Assembly (NCBI RefSeq): GCF_051020975.1
Contig: NC_135040.1
Span: 6,751,501 to 6,815,500 of the forward strand
From: Osmia lignaria lignaria
Taxonomy: Eukaryota > Arthropoda > Insecta > Hymenoptera > Megachilidae
DNA length: 64,000 bases
Direction of reading: 5' to 3'
Below the pieces are notes generated by a model, which saw nothing but the letters and a program-made list of their open reading frames with translations, was not told the DNA's origin and ran no database searches. Numbering within the stretch: position 1 is the stretch's first letter; each line of letters opens with the position of its first letter. Shown piece after piece: positions 25,201 to 38,839 of the stretch. Made by a program: the position numbers and the translations under genes.

Positions 25201-26438
25201 ATGGGGTTTCTCGGTCGGTCGAGCGTGCGGATACAAACGTTTGTTTCGCAAAACATCTTGGTCGTAGGAGCGACGGTGCGGCACGACCCGCGGGCCAGAG
25301 TGCAATTCTGAACTGCAACAGACAGAAGCGGGAGAGAGAGAGAGAAGAGGTGGGGTTGAGAAGCAGGGTAACCAAACAGGGTATAAGTCACGGACACCCC
25401 GTGGTGTACCATCCGGTAACTCGACACCGTCGTTTGTACTCCGGTGTGGTATAGGAGTGGCTGGCAGCGGCAGCACAGACGCAGAAAAACACACGTATGA
25501 ATACGTACGACAATAGCAAGTCCTACAGAGAACTGTTGGTCTTTCTCTCTTTCTTCGTGCTCCCTGCCATCAGATAGATCTGTCCGTGCCTGGTGTGACA
25601 TTAGATACCATTTAAGGATTAATATAGCCATAAATAAGGCTGACTCTCTGCGTGGCAGTGTCTCTTTTCCGACTGCTGCCAGTCCGAACCTCGGCCAACA
25701 ATGAACGACCCACCAACCACCAACGAATCCCTTTCCTTTACACTGCTTCTCTTTTTTTCTTCCTAGCTTCCTAGAATCTCTGCAAGATTGTTGCGTTTGT
25801 AATCTCTCAATTAAAGTTTCGAAAATATGAGAATCTGAAGAATTCAACCGATTTCGTTGGACGGCGATGAAATTTAGAACGGGTTCGGTGCACTTTGGTG
25901 AATTTTACGTTCGTCCACGCGGACAGAGCGCGTAACAGAGTTGCAAATATAGCGAGGGACGTGCCGCTTTGCTCGGAAGGTGTACGGTTGCTGGTAATTC
26001 GGTAGTAACAATAGCAGTCGTGCCAGCCGGAGCATACAGGGCCCGTTTGTACGAATGAAATTATTCGCTTCTAGGAATATATAACCGTGGCTGCAGGCGT
26101 ACGAACCGTAGCAAGGTATGTAGAAGGAAAAGGGAAAGGGTGGCTCTCTCACCTCTCTCGCCCTTTCTATACGCGTTACCCTGCCACCGTTTATGTATAG
26201 GTGTTGATTGCGAGGCGGCAGCTGTGTTTTATGCGACTCGCCTTTTCTTATATTATATTATATCGTCGTGTTAAACGCCGGCGCCTTCCTGTTCCTACAA
26301 ACTCTGAATATTATATTCGACGTCGTTCCTTTCCACGCTCGCACGATCCGACCGTTTTTACGGAATCGAGAGCGACCGTGTGTTCGACGACACCGCTGTA
26401 CCCACCGTTTTGCATCCTGAACGGAACACACCCTTCAG
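22278..26438. other. Non-coding DNA with no firmly supported gene
   Basis: The longest frame (25,179-25,847, minus, 222 codons) is open but Cys-, Arg- and Ser-rich and has no coding composition. GA/CT-rich patches lie at 22,434-22,450 and 25,329-25,350. From 24,231 to 24,323 a 30-codon + frame has third-position GC near 77 percent. It has no start or convincing splice site and overlaps a GCA/GCAAC-rich patch, so it is only a lead. Confidence 0.5.
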
Positions 26439-26660
26439 GGTTTGATTGACAGATTCGCAAATGCAAGAAAGATCACACGCATCCTAGATGAGCAATGCAG
26501 GATTAAGAAGAAACAGTGTTCAACGATGCTGCGATTAGTCTTGGATCAAACCGAAAGTTTTACGCTATATGGCAAGATAAGGAGGAAACAGATCCATGGT
26601 CGAAGGAATGCCAACGAGGATGAGGAGGAGGATGAGATGGTGTACGGAAGCAGGAGGATC
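26439..26660 (+). CDS. Possible internal exon, 74 codons, phase 0 at both ends
   Basis: The segment starts right after an acceptor-like CACCCTTCAG and ends before a GTAAGC donor at 26,661. Its 222 bases are exactly 74 open codons, so it could be skipped or included without shifting a frame. Codon-position GC over the wider frame is about 50, 38 and 57 percent. The first half is basic and helix-prone. A run of Asp/Glu near residues 58-65 comes from a GAGGAT-type repeat and is followed by Met-Val-Tyr. Unspliced, the frame reads on 16 codons to TGA at 26,712. The pyrimidine tract of the acceptor is short. No family is recognised, and chance is a real alternative. Confidence 0.28.
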
Positions 26661-29600
26661 GTAAGCGGAGAAGCGAGAAAGCTGGTTGTCCACCAGTGCG
26701 GTGAAGGCGGCTGAGGAGGCGGGAGGCGAACTTTAGGTGTATATTAGGTGGCTACTGGTAAAGTAGGTACCGTCAGGCCACCGCACGACGATAAGCTAAT
26801 GCGTTTCGTGGCTTTAATGAGGTTGATTGGCGGCTATGGCGGGTCGCCGCTTAACCATCCTCCTATCGCTCAGCCGAGTCTGTTCACCTCTGTTCAGGTC
26901 CAACCAACAGATTATTACTTACTTAAAAAGCTGTTAGCCACGGTTTCGTAGCTAAACTGCCCTGTCCTCTCGGATAAGACGTTCGCTTCGGCCACGCTCG
27001 AACACGACGACGGTCTACAAGGATCGAAATAGCCGGCAAGGAAAACGGCGCGAACCTTGCGAATCACGCCGTAATTATATTCTCCCGAAACGAACGGTCA
27101 GATAATCGTTTCCAGCTTTCTCGAGCGTGTTAACAAGCCTCCCGCATAATTATTTCGTATACTTTACACTAAACACTTCGTACAGTGCTTTCCTATGCCA
27201 GTTACTTTCTTTAATCAGAGAACTAATTATTGATTTTCTGTCCGAACGGTCGGTCAGGGAAATTCATTAAGAAACAGGGAAAATTTTGTTAAGCGACACG
27301 CAGCTGCACCCTCTCTTATCGTTGCAGATAAACGCCTTCATTGTTTATCGATGCATTATTGTTCGTTCGTTATCTATCGCATCGACCAACTGTGCCGAAC
27401 TCTGCCACTTCTATCGGTCGAATTTAGACACCGCTAGAGTGGTCAACCGTCTGGTTTTGTGGCCATTGATTCATCTTCAGTTAGGGTGCACTTACTGTAT
27501 GGTCGTAATTAAACGCGATAAGAATTAGCCTGCCATGGGGACCAGAGACAAATTGGATGGAAATTGAATTAGACGAACCGGTCTGTCTTATAATTAGATT
27601 AAATTACTATTTTTTATATTCTTCGATTAACACCGATTCATCGTATCAGAGACAACGGCACCGATTTCCCGCTGAAACGGTAGCCAGTCGGAAAGGAAAG
27701 GAAGGGCTAAAGAGGAGAGTCAGAAAGACGGGGCGTGCTACGTCACGGCCGAGCAGACACAGATGGCCAATTACCTCCGACAATAAACACAATTTAATTT
27801 CATATTCATTCCACTTAGCGCTTAGGCGAGGTAATCCATCACTCGGGATTATTTGGGCTATCTGTTGGCCGGTCCACAGATGCACACCGGGCCAATGCAT
27901 TTACCCTCACACGTGCAACCGTTGCACCGGCACGTCCTACGTGCTGCTGCGAGCTCGCACGCACGATATCCGGCCAGCTAATGCGTTCGTGCGCTACATA
28001 TTTATGCTGCGAGATGGCTGATAGACCAGAGTAGCTACTGTATACGATTGCTCTCCTACGTTGGGTGGGCCCGGATTCAGCCTACCCCTCAGCCTGCTTG
28101 ATCCTAATCGTTTTGCATTGTGTCGGAAAGTCGGGGGGGCAGAGTGGTGAAATGATGCGATTAGAATTTCCAGGCGTAAACTCGGATCTGTCCTGACATC
28201 AATCGAGGGAAATTGATAACCACTCGATGTTGTATTATCGCTTCGACTGGCATTTTAGTCCTGGGGTGTGTCGCTCAGCACCGGTTTAATGAAATTCAAT
28301 ATTAGATCGTTTCGTGAAATTTATCGCGATCTAGGTCGATCGATGTGATTTGAATAACAACGCGTGTATGTTTAATTTGTACAAGAATAAAAATGCATAA
28401 ACATGGTGCATCTATATGCGTAAAGCGTGAATGCATTCGCAAGAGGGGGTAGTAGCCGAAGGATGGTGGCGGGTCGCGTCGGTTCTTATGCAAATCGGGC
28501 GGAAAAACTCGCGTGTTTTCAACGTGTTTTAATTATTCAAGCAACAACTTTCCGCAATGAAATTAGAAGCGGCGCGCTCGCTCGTGACTGCCGGCGACAA
28601 GTGTTTTGCTTATGGCCGCCGCCGGCCCAGCCAGTCGCTCGCAAAAGCGACCAGGGTGTATCCAAATCCGTGGGCAAAGAAACAGAGAAACTGTACGGGG
28701 AAAGAGAAAGAGGGGCAGGAGGTGGGCTCGTTTCTTCTCGAGGGATGGAAGAAAATTAAGAGAGCAAGGAAAAGCCGGGGACGTTATCCCCGGCGAGGCT
28801 GAGCTAGTCGGGAACGATGTCAAGCGGCTGTCTGCGAAACTTTGAAACAAAACGACCACGCTCTGGCAGGAATCTAGGTTGACGCCGTCGTCCCTGTGGA
28901 TCTCTACTAAGGAGATTCTTTAGCGCGAAGAAAATTTTACCTCCGCGGACGTTCCCGGTGTCACCGACAGACTCCATACTTGTCCGGATCCGTGTCTCGT
29001 AACGAAAAACTTGTATCTTTGCAACATTTTTAAGCAGTTATCCATTGCTAAGAAAATTTTCAAACTTCACGAATGACGTTCAATTCAATTACAATGGCTG
29101 TGTCATTTGTAACGCCAAGACGATTGACCCTAATACGAACGCTAACGGGATTGCCGCGGACAGTTTCCGTCCTCGCTTTTCCGCGAGCCATTCGATTGGT
29201 TTCTGTGCCGGTCTAATTAGAGTGTACGAAGCCGCCGCTTTCGTAATTGCCCGGCGTGTCCTCTATCGACGGCTAATTCCGGCCCTCGAGGGATGAGCCG
29301 TAAGCCCCGCCACTTGAAATCCGATGACACGCTCGGCAAGCTTACGAAACCAATGGTTTTCCTGCAAATTGATAGATCGAGAAAGGAAAATATTCTTTCC
29401 GACCACGTCTAATTCATTATATCGTTTCTTTAATTCGCGTATTAATCGTTTACAAAGCTCTTGGACACGGTATTCGCGAAGAACGCTAAACGTTGGTCGT
29501 TTTCGGAGGAACGGTAACGAGCTTGTATAATCAGCGAGGCATGTCCAGCTTGATGAATCCATCCAGCACGCTTAGAAACGGTCCGTGGTGTACGTTCGGA

Positions 29601-32600
29601 CCGGAGCGTTGCTGCACCGCATTGACCAGCGACGCGACTCGGGCCGGAACCCATTAATATCCATTTTCCATTCGAATGGAAAAGGAGCAAAAGGCTAAAA
29701 GCGAGCCATCATTTATCTCGACCTTATACCTCCTCCCGCATTAATACCAATTGTGTTTCGCACGACGATTCCGACCCTTCCTGCTGATTCTCTACCACCT
29801 ATCCCACCTGAAGGAATCGTTTCATCTCGATGCGTTTATTTCTGCTGCCAAATTAATTTAAATCTCAACGCCGAAATTTAAGACGTGAAAAGAAATATGT
29901 ATCTAACGAGACAACGATCGAAGACGGTGATAATTAAACGAAGGTATTAGGACATCCGATCGCTGGGCACGCGATTTGTAGTGATTAATTAAGTGAGAAA
30001 CACGAGGTGTACAAGACGGAGGAAGAAAGGACCGGCAGCTTCCATCAGCCGGCCCCGCGGGATACCTATTGCTCCAGCGTGCGGTCACTTCCGTTTCCCT
30101 TGGAACCGACCAACTAACGCTATAACCTCCCGTCCGCGTCATAGCAGCGTCGTATCCCTGTGGTTTCGCATCGTGCCCCGTACCCAGGCTTCATCCCCGA
30201 TGATTAACGGCACTCCCGAGGCCAGCCGGCGTCTATTATCTTCTGGTTGCCGCTACGTTTATATCTACTTGCTGCTACCAGACCTCGGTATATCAGAGAC
30301 GATGAACAAGAGGGAAAAAGAAAGAGCAACTTGCCGAACGATGAAAAATGTCTGTAAACGACTGGATAGACCGTGTAGGAAAAGATGTCGCGACATTGCC
30401 CTCGTGTGAACCAACGATAATTGAAGATACCTCGATGGCTAATTGTTTGAATTTAATTTTTTCTTTTTTTTTTTTCTTGGAATATTTTGAAAGTTTAGAA
30501 ATTTTAGAGAAGGTAGCAAACGCTAGAACGTTGTTTTTTCAAGGATATTCTTATCCAGCGACGATGCACAGAATCGATGCCTCTCCCCGTTGCGTCGATT
30601 TCCTCCGTCAGTTGGCGAACTGTCAACGATCCTCGCGTGTCTGAAGTCATTTTCACAGCGAGCCTCGACGGAAGCGACAAACTTCGACAACGGAAATAGA
30701 CGAGTACTCGTGAAGATAAACAACCGGTGCGTGGTTCGTCAGTAATATCCTTCGGTAATACGTAACATGTGTTTAAAACCAACTTGCCACCCCAGAGACG
30801 TGGACGGTGACGTCGATACCAGAGCCATTTCTATTGCTGTTCTAACGAATGGCTCTTGAAAAACGTAATTCGTCTTTGCGCGAAGGTTTTTCGTCCAGCG
30901 GTCAGCACCTGTGTCGGTCGAGCATGCAGGGACAAGGTAAAAGGGCGTGAAATTAAATATCAGATGTTGACAAATTGCGAGGAGGCGTCGCGGCAACGGA
31001 TATTAATGACGCGCGGTAGAAAAACTGCGTAAACCCGCTCCGCCCTCTCTTTCTTCGGCTTACAGCTGCGGATGAAGAGAAACGATGCGGTCGTCAACTC
31101 CCTCCTCCTGCTCGCTCAACTTCTTCGTCCTCTCGTCGGTAAAGTTAGACGGGACAGTAGAGAGCTGGTTAGCCTGGCGTTATCAAGCCTCTCGCAGCTG
31201 GATATCCACCGCTAACTCGATGTAAAGATTCGTCGGACGTGTTCGCATCGCGAAAATACTCCGTGTTGATATCAATGATGTCTCGTTTAGAACAGCCTCG
31301 ACGACATTCTGTTCGATAGACCACTTCTGTAATTTATTGACCACTCGGTTAATAAAGCTATCAGCTGCAATATTTGCCATCGACTTAATTTAGTATTAAT
31401 TTTTGAACTCGTCGACAAAAATACTGGCTGCTTAGGTTCCTCGACGAACCCATCACGGAGAAGGTACTTAGATACACGAAACGCGATTCTTCGAGAATAA
31501 GCCTGGTTAAAGGGTGTAGAAAGAAAGAGAAAGACGCGGAGGATGGAGGGGTAAACGCGAGGACGGAGGTGGAGGTCGAAAGAAGTCTCCATCAATAACG
31601 CACGTCCGCGCCTTGAGACGTGGAAGACCGCAAGATTAATCACCCTTCTTCTCTTGCTTTCTTGCCTACGTTTATACCCGTACGCACGACAATCGGGAGG
31701 AGCTTCGAACAAACGTAGCCGCTGCCTCGTCGAAACTTATCCTCCTTTTTATCCTTCACGCTTCTTCTTCTTCTTCGTCTTCTTCCATCTCCGTCCTCTC
31801 CACCCTTTTCATCGCATTCCTTTCCTCGCTCCGCGACAGCTACGAATAAGGAGAACGACGCGTTTTCAGCGCGATCAAGAACACCCGCCTCGGTTTTTGC
31901 GCCGACCCATCCGGCTCGCGAGACCTTATACGATCGGTTAATTGCGAAAAATATAAATGACTCTGTGAATAATCGTTGGGGCTGGAAAGAATTATCGTGG
32001 GACTGTCCAGGGGGAGATAACTATTTTATCTGTATCGCAAAAAGCGATTCGTTTCTTCGTCGAAATTGTCATTCTACGACGACATCCGGTATCGTATAGA
32101 GTAGTTAGGTGTATCTATGCTTAGGCAAAGGGTAAACAGGAAAAGGAAGAGGAGGATCCGGGCACGGTAATTTCGCAAACAGCGACGGATCAAATGAATC
32201 ATCGAGGCGGAGGGGGTTAAACTCGCGAGCGTTTTGGTATTGCATGCTTGCCACGAAATTTATGGCCGGTCGGCAAACGATCAGCGGCTACGTTCGAAGA
32301 AAACCGTTCGCGCCTCTCTCGTATTCGGTTTGGCCCGTACGCAAATACGCTCCTCGCCGCGCGTTATCCAGTTGGCTGCGATACACGTTCGCGTCGTAGT
32401 AAATTTATCGACGAGCCGCAACTGATAGAGAGACGCTCATGAATAGATCCGCGCTTTTCCGGGCGGGGGTAAGTTATATAGGAACGGCGCGGGATATCCG
32501 GCTCAGGCGGAGGTTGATGGTCGTAGGAGGAAAAGGGATGTGCTATCGGTGGCTTACGATGCTCGAGAGAGAAACGGTGAGAAAGAACGGCGAAGAGAGG

Positions 32601-34492
32601 GATGCAGAAGGACGGTTTGGCACGGCCATGAATATTTCGCTAGCGCACTTATTTATGCAATACTTTGCGCTGGCAGCTTTACGGCGGTTCCCTCTTTCGA
32701 TGGCCAACGCTGCCAACAGGGTTGCCCGTTTCTTTTTTATATCGAATAAAAATAACAAATAATTACTACCAAACAGAATAACAAATAAGTTTATTTGAGA
32801 ATAAGGATCTACAATAAATTAGAAAATCTTGTTTAACAAATCAGTTATTTCTAGATGATTTATTTGCCAAATATTTGCTTATTTCGGATAATAATACAAA
32901 ATAATCAATGTTATAGTTTTCTTTACATATCGAAACATTTCATAGGATGACCTGTAGAGTCAGTTTCAATATTTTTTCCTGTACATACACGTTTGATAGG
33001 CGGGCAGGAACGGGTGCTATTTAAAATTTTATTCCTATAAAAGTTTATCTCGATAACGCCGAGTCTAGTGTGCCAACTACGTCTCCGGCTACTCCCGGTG
33101 CGCTCGGATAAATACCCACGCCGTTCCTCCGTATATGTCCGATAATATATTACGTTTGAGCGTTTTCGAGCTGTTTAGAGAGAATGTACGGCGGCGAAGG
33201 ACGCAGCTCGAGGCGCGAGCAGGACGAAAAGAGGGTGGAAGAGCATTTAGCTGCGAGCACACCGGATACCACCCTACCCTCTCTTTCCCTTTCAATCCTC
33301 CTCCTGCTACTCCGGCACCGATGCGCTTCAAACCCCCCCTCTGTCCTCCCTAAACTTGCCTCTCCACCTATTTCTACACCGAAACCACCCCCTCGTGCAA
33401 TAGTTTCCGAATAAATCCCCGATTCTCGAACGCGCCGGGCTGCTTTCCTGTTCGGATTTACCCGCCCCCATATCTACCTACAAACCTGCAGCAGCGCGGA
33501 ATGCTCCACCGTAGAGGGTAGATCGAGTGCTTCGCTTCGTTCCAGTTCCCGTTCCCGGTTCCCTCCTCGCTCACCTCTTTCACCTCTTTTGCTCTCCGTC
33601 TAGTCGAGCTAGAGGGAACGACGGGGTCGGAGGTGGGACCGACTCGCCTGGCTCAACCAAGGGACAAGGGAGGAGGGATACCTCGGCGGCCATTACTCTG
33701 CCGGCTACAAACAACCCCTCCGCGAGAGCCAGCAGCGCCTTTGTTGCGGCAATTGGCTAAACGATCCGCAGAAACAAATGATCCTGCCCGCGATATACAC
33801 GTACACCCTCGAGCACCCTCGGTACCGGGTGCAACCCCCGGTGTCGGCCACATGTTAGGTATCCGAGATGGGCACCTGTGTGCCAGCCGTGAATGGGCTC
33901 CGAGGTAATACACGTAAGGTCCAGGAGGACTCCTTTAGCGCCGGTGTCGGTTGTCAACCGTAGAGCAAAGTGAAACACCATCAGTCTTATAGCGACCGCC
34001 GAGGGATGCTGATCCTACCTGTTAAACATACATATGTCCTTATTTTATTTTCTGCCTTTATTTAATTTAAAAGTCCAGATAGAACCTATATATTTCACAA
34101 GATACACAGTCGTTGACCCAACTTTGATGACCGATCGATCGACGCGGAATTCGTTGGAATTCAAATAGATCGTAGGGCTACTCGTTCAGAAAGGAACAGA
34201 AGTATTCAATCGGCGAAATTGTCTCGCTTCTCGGCGTTCGTTTCCTCCGCAACGGGCGCGAAACAGAGAAGAGCCGTGGAGTAGAGGGATGGAGAGTGGT
34301 TGGAAGGGGTGGCGAACCGTGAGGACGGGTGGACCAGGGGGAGAGAAAATTCGACGACGCGCGGGAGACGAGACACGCGGCCGTTGTGATTGACAGCAGG
34401 CAATATGGCTGTGCGAAGTCTCCCTTTTGCTCTTTGTCGGCCGCGTTACGCAAGCTGTTGCACCCGCATCTGCGCATTCATGCAAAGTCGAA

Positions 34493-34537
34493 CCGTCCGT
34501 CTGTCCGTCCATCCATCCGTCCGAACGTCCGTACGTC
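34493..34537. repeat. Imperfect CCGT tetranucleotide repeat
   Basis: About eleven diverged four-base units (CCGT, CTGT, CCAT, CCGA variants) stand in tandem. The overlapping open frames on both strands that read as Ser/Val/Arg/Pro or Asp/Gly/Arg/Thr repeats are products of this repeat, not proteins. Confidence 0.75.
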
Positions 34538-35023
34538 TCTCCTCTCTGATAATCGCTGGCTCGCGCATTGCACCGCTGCGTTTTTTCGTTCGCCAACCAC
34601 CACCGGCCACCCCCGTATCGATTCCCAGGAACAACTTTTCGTTCCAGAGCCGCGTCTGCCCCTCGGAGATACGCTCCACGGAAATAACTACCTTAAACGA
34701 ATAACAATTTCTAAAATCTATTCTATTTAATTGCGTTAATCGAAATGAAATTCTCCCGCTCATCCCTCAAGTATTTAACCTCGAGGGTTAAGTTGCGACA
34801 GCTTGAAAAAGGAAGGTCGTCACACGTTTGGGAGGAAAGGCGCGTGCACGCTGAGCTTCCGACGAACGATGGCATTGTGAAGGAGTGCGGAGTGCGGAGA
34901 CCTTTCCATTCACTCGTCCGACGATCCAAGGGTGGCACACCGTGTGGGTGGTATTTTCTCGCTACGAGTTCTTCGTTGCTCGTTCGTTGGCGATCGTAGA
35001 CGATCCGTTGAATAGACGATTTC

Positions 35024-35044
35024 TCTTCTTCTTCTTCTTCTTCT
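35024..35044. repeat. CTT trinucleotide repeat
   Basis: About seven CTT units on the + strand (AAG on the other) lie in a pyrimidine-rich patch. The overlapping minus-strand frame begins with a Glu run that is purely repeat-derived. Confidence 0.8.
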
Positions 35045-38000
35045 CCCATTCTTTCCTACATTCCAGCTCTCTTTCTTGAACGCTGCTCAAATCGCATTTA
35101 TGCGCCAGTTACAGACGACCCTCTTCTGCCTACTCCACTTTCGTATACCTTTATGGTAGCTCCATAGAGACGTCAATCAGTCGGCGTTGCCTTCCTTTCA
35201 CGAATAATTCTAAAGTTGGTCCCTTCGTCAATCGATCCAACCTTGCCTCTCCTTTTTCGTCTTCCTCCTTTCTTCTCTTCCTCGCTCTGTCCTTATTCAT
35301 CGCCGTTACCGTAGATGCTCCTCCTCGTCGTGTCGCGGAATCCGCAAATCGGAAAATGGAAACGTCAGCATCTGCACGAATGCGATGGAAATGAAGGAGA
35401 AAGAGAGACACGGGGATAGCTGACGTTTCTGTCGTGTATCGCACATCTGCGAGATCCGCATCTTTGCCAAGAATAGCGTGCATCGGCGTATCCGGTCATC
35501 CTGATCTCATCGCCGGAAGCGTTCGATCGTTGGACCGTTGAAAGACAAACCTCTTCCTCGAATCTAACGATTCGTTGATTGGAAAATCAATAGACGATAC
35601 TTTGATAAATAATTTATCGTACCTAGTTATCGCGTGAAACATTCGTAAACGTTAAATTTCACGCGATACCGAACGCGTTCAACCATCGCTTTCAAAAGCT
35701 CGAGAACGTGTCCGGCTCTGAATAACAAACGAGCGTATTTTTCAAGAATAAAGAACAATCCTGTGCGGAGAGAAGAAAACGAGACGCGTCCGTGTCCGGA
35801 TGCTGTCCATTCAAGGGACCCGACGTATGTATGTAGACACATTAGATCGTGATTTCTCGTCGTCCGGGCAGGACAATTATGCCCACGGTAACGCGTCCTC
35901 TTTTTAAAAGACGATCCCTGAACGGGCGTCCACCGAACTGGTCGTCGAGGCTGACCACCCTGAGCGGCATGATTTATGGCCAGCCGTCGTAATAGCGCGC
36001 GATTCACCGCTCACAGAAAATATTTGTGCCGGCCCAGCCGATTGTGCGCGGCCGGAGTTCTGGCCAAACATTTTCATTTGTGGATGACGAAGGAGACCCA
36101 GCAAGAAGAAGAAGAGGTAGAAGAGGGGTGGTTGAGAAGCAGAAGAGAAAGAAAAGAAAAAAAAGGGACAGAGAAGAAAGGGATCAGAAAGCAGGAGGAC
36201 ACGGTGGGCGCAGATAATAATGGGTCCAACGACTGGGAAAAGTGAAACGTCAGAAGTATCTTTCTTTCTCGGGGATGGTCGTCCTTTTTGCTCGTACTCG
36301 CAGAAACGCGTACGGAAGACCACCTGCTCGTGACGTCTTATTTCGTTGGACGAGAAGCGACCCGCAGCGATTACAGTTTAACGATCGTAAGCAGTTACCT
36401 GTGCCGAGGATACCTGTAACGCCTCCGTTCATTCATTACCACCTACCGTTCGCGGCCTCGGTGTACGTCAATTAATTAACCCTACCTTCCCGCTGCTCGG
36501 TTAACGAGCCGTTGATTGGCGATGCCCGTTTCAGGTGGCCAGTTAAAACACCGGCCGGGAATCGAACAATCAAAAGGGTACAATAAAGGTGTCTTAAGTC
36601 TATGGGCGGTCGAACAATCTCATCCTCTTGTTTTATACCTGTCTATAGGCGTTTAATTGGTTTTACCGATTGTTACAGTGTTTTTGACTATGTTGTCCGT
36701 TCGTATATCGAAGAGAAGAAAAATATTCTTCGTTTATATTACACACCATTATGGCTAATAACCGGGGACATTATCGTAGCTCGTAACGGGCGAATTCTCG
36801 GCATGGAAATCGGCATGCAACCGGCTCGAAATTGCGCGAATCTGCGCACAAGCCAGCTACATCGAGATGCAGTTTGCATAAGAGGTTAAGTGTGTGCGCT
36901 GATATTTGATCGCCAGCCCGCGGGGCGTAGCCGTTTCTGGCCGAAATGGCCGCGCGAACGATTGAACTTTACGAGAATTACGCCTGGTCGAGTTACACCG
37001 AGAACACCTTGCGGAATCGTGCACCGTCGACAGAGCCGCCGGTAAGCCGCAAACAGCATGCGATTTAATATGAAATCGAGAGATCGAAAATGAAATCGAT
37101 ATGACCACTTGCAAATTGAACCAACCCCTGGTACGATTCCTTGAAAATGAATCCCTTACGCACCGTGTAAGTGTATTTCGAAATAAAACGGGAAAAATTT
37201 ACTGACAATAGCCGAGGAAAAGAGTAGAGAAGCGGTACAGGGGAGAGAGCGAAAGCGATTATGCAACGTCACAGGGTGGCATGCGAACCCGAAGGGAATA
37301 AAGTCATCGTTTTCCGGTGAGAAAACGAATCGAATTCTTCTGGAGAAGCTTTGTGGGAGAAGCTCGCGGTAAAAGGAGTCATCACTATCCTGACCTCCCG
37401 TTCTCGGGACCGTTTACACAGTGTCCTGTTGAACCGGCAAAAGGTCTCATTGTGGCAAACGGTCACAACAGATCGTCCCCCGCTGCCATGCTGCATTCAG
37501 CCCCGTCACGAAGTTAGCGGGCAAACGTGGCTTTTACAGCCAATTATTTTCTTCCTTCTCCTATACTTCATGGACACACACGAATCGTCTCTCCAAGAGA
37601 ATCGTAACCCGACGAACGAACTCGTGCTGAGAGAGCCAGGTACCATTTTACCTGGTGCGCGATCCGTTTAGCGAAAACCTGGACAACCAGATTTTGTAAA
37701 CACTGGTCAACTCCCTGGGAGTTTTCAGATATTCTTCTTGAATAAGATGTTTACCGATGCTGTTCCATTTTCTGACTTAAAAAGGTGTGCCATTATTTCT
37801 CACCAACATTTGGTCCTTTCCATCGACTGAATAAAATATGATTTGTATTAAAAATTGATCGAAGAATCTGGTTATTCAAAGAACGCAACAAATTGTCTAA
37901 TCCGAAAGTGACTACGGATTTTCCCTTTGTCATCGAACGGCACGGATCGAGATGGTAAAAAGTACAAGCATTCAAACGACCCCGAACTTTTTCCTTAATC

Positions 38001-38626
38001 CCTGCATAAACGAATCAGAAGCATCCGTTTGGTGGTAGACTCGAAGGATCCTCTCATCCTGATGTTCGTCGACTGAACGGAAAAGCAGGAGAACCGCTTG
38101 GCTGGCAGCAACAGCCATCTGTCAAAAAGTCAAAATATACGAAGGGTCTGTTATTGTCCCGTGGGTCCTGCGGGATTGCTACTTAGCGTGCTCCTATAAA
38201 CCCGGTGTCACCTATTATGAGCCGTTCCGTAGCACGGCTGTTTTGTAGAACATCTGTATCCCGCTATGTCCTGCCGATTCCCGTGTTCCTGCGTCCTTTA
38301 CGATCTTTAGGGTACGAAAAGAGGGAGGCAAGACCTCCTGGCTGTGTCGTACACATTCAGGACTTTTCCGGTGTCCTTTACTGTTATTAATAGTACCAAT
38401 ATCGGTATCGTAATTCTAAAGAAGTATATACGAGTAGAAGCACCTCGTTTCCCGGATTTACCTTTTAATCGCGTTTGTATAAGTCGTCTAGGGATATGGA
38501 AGCCGGTGTTGCAGCAACACCGTCCGGATAGACAATCCTGACGAAGATTACGGATCCTGAAATCGAGCGGTCGAAAAACAAGAACGATACTCGAGGAAGC
38601 TGGATGGTTCCGTTGTTCCGAAAGCA

Positions 38627-38839
38627 ATGGCGATTAAACGTTTCGGGGGTGGTCCGTGGGATCTGCATCGAAGAAATCCAATCCAGGAAGCAACGCTGGT
38701 CGAGATCAAAAAGATCGGTAAAGGAGAGAAAGAGGAGGAGGATGATCTCGTTCGTGTGGATGTTTTCAAACGTGGCCGATCTTTCGTGGTCGCCGAAGGG
38801 ATGGGGTCCGAAGGTCCGTGTTCGGTTCGTCGGTTATAA
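38627..38839 (+). CDS. Possible small ORF or first exon, 70 aa, function unknown
   Basis: The start is a real ATG in a favourable context (GCAATGG), and the frame runs 70 codons to TAA. Codon-position GC is about 66, 41 and 50 percent, and the large first-to-second drop is coding-like. Residues 1-20 are Gly/Arg-rich, followed by alternating Lys/Glu/Ile/Val and an acidic cluster near residues 34-40. A donor-like TCG/GTAAAG falls at 38,718 after 30 codons (phase 1), so the reading could instead be a first coding exon ending at 38,717. I see no known motif, signal peptide or membrane segment. A second + frame (38,604-38,906) is also open here, which shows how permissive this DNA is. Confidence 0.28.
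   Translation: MAIKRFGGGPWDLHRRNPIQEATLVEIKKIGKGEKEEEDDLVRVDVFKRGRSFVVAEGMGSEGPCSVRRL

Larger units (their letters stand above)
26661..38626. other. About 12 kb of non-coding DNA with simple repeats
   Basis: I see no supported exon. The best acceptor-like site ends at 27,328 (TTATCGTTGCAG), but the open frame after it to 27,528 has weak composition (about 41, 38 and 48 percent). An octamer ATGCAAAT lies at 28,488-28,495. The ATG frame at 28,557-28,802 has no second-position dip. A pyrimidine-rich poly-T tract lies at 30,461-30,478, CTT repeats at 31,762-31,780 and 35,024-35,044, and a CCGT-type repeat at 34,493-34,537. The 32,750-33,000 stretch is AT-rich, and GAA-rich DNA fills 36,100-36,185. 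The rest is anonymous. Confidence 0.55.

Noticed and set aside
25179..25847. Longest frame in the window (222 codons, minus)
   Set aside because: Rich in Cys, Arg, Ser and His with no domain, and overlapping frames on the same strand are also open. Length alone is not evidence here.
27329..27528. Possible terminal exon after a TTATCGTTGCAG acceptor
   Set aside because: Codon-position GC of about 41, 38 and 48 percent is only weakly coding-like, and no upstream partner is seen.
28557..28802. ATG-started 81-codon frame, basic and Lys-rich
   Set aside because: First and second codon positions are equally GC-rich (about 55 percent each), and the Lys/Glu run derives from a purine tract.
36541..36600. 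tRNA T-arm-like GGGAATCGAAC on the minus strand
   Set aside because: The five bases on each side of the loop do not pair, and no acceptor stem or A box is found at the expected distance.
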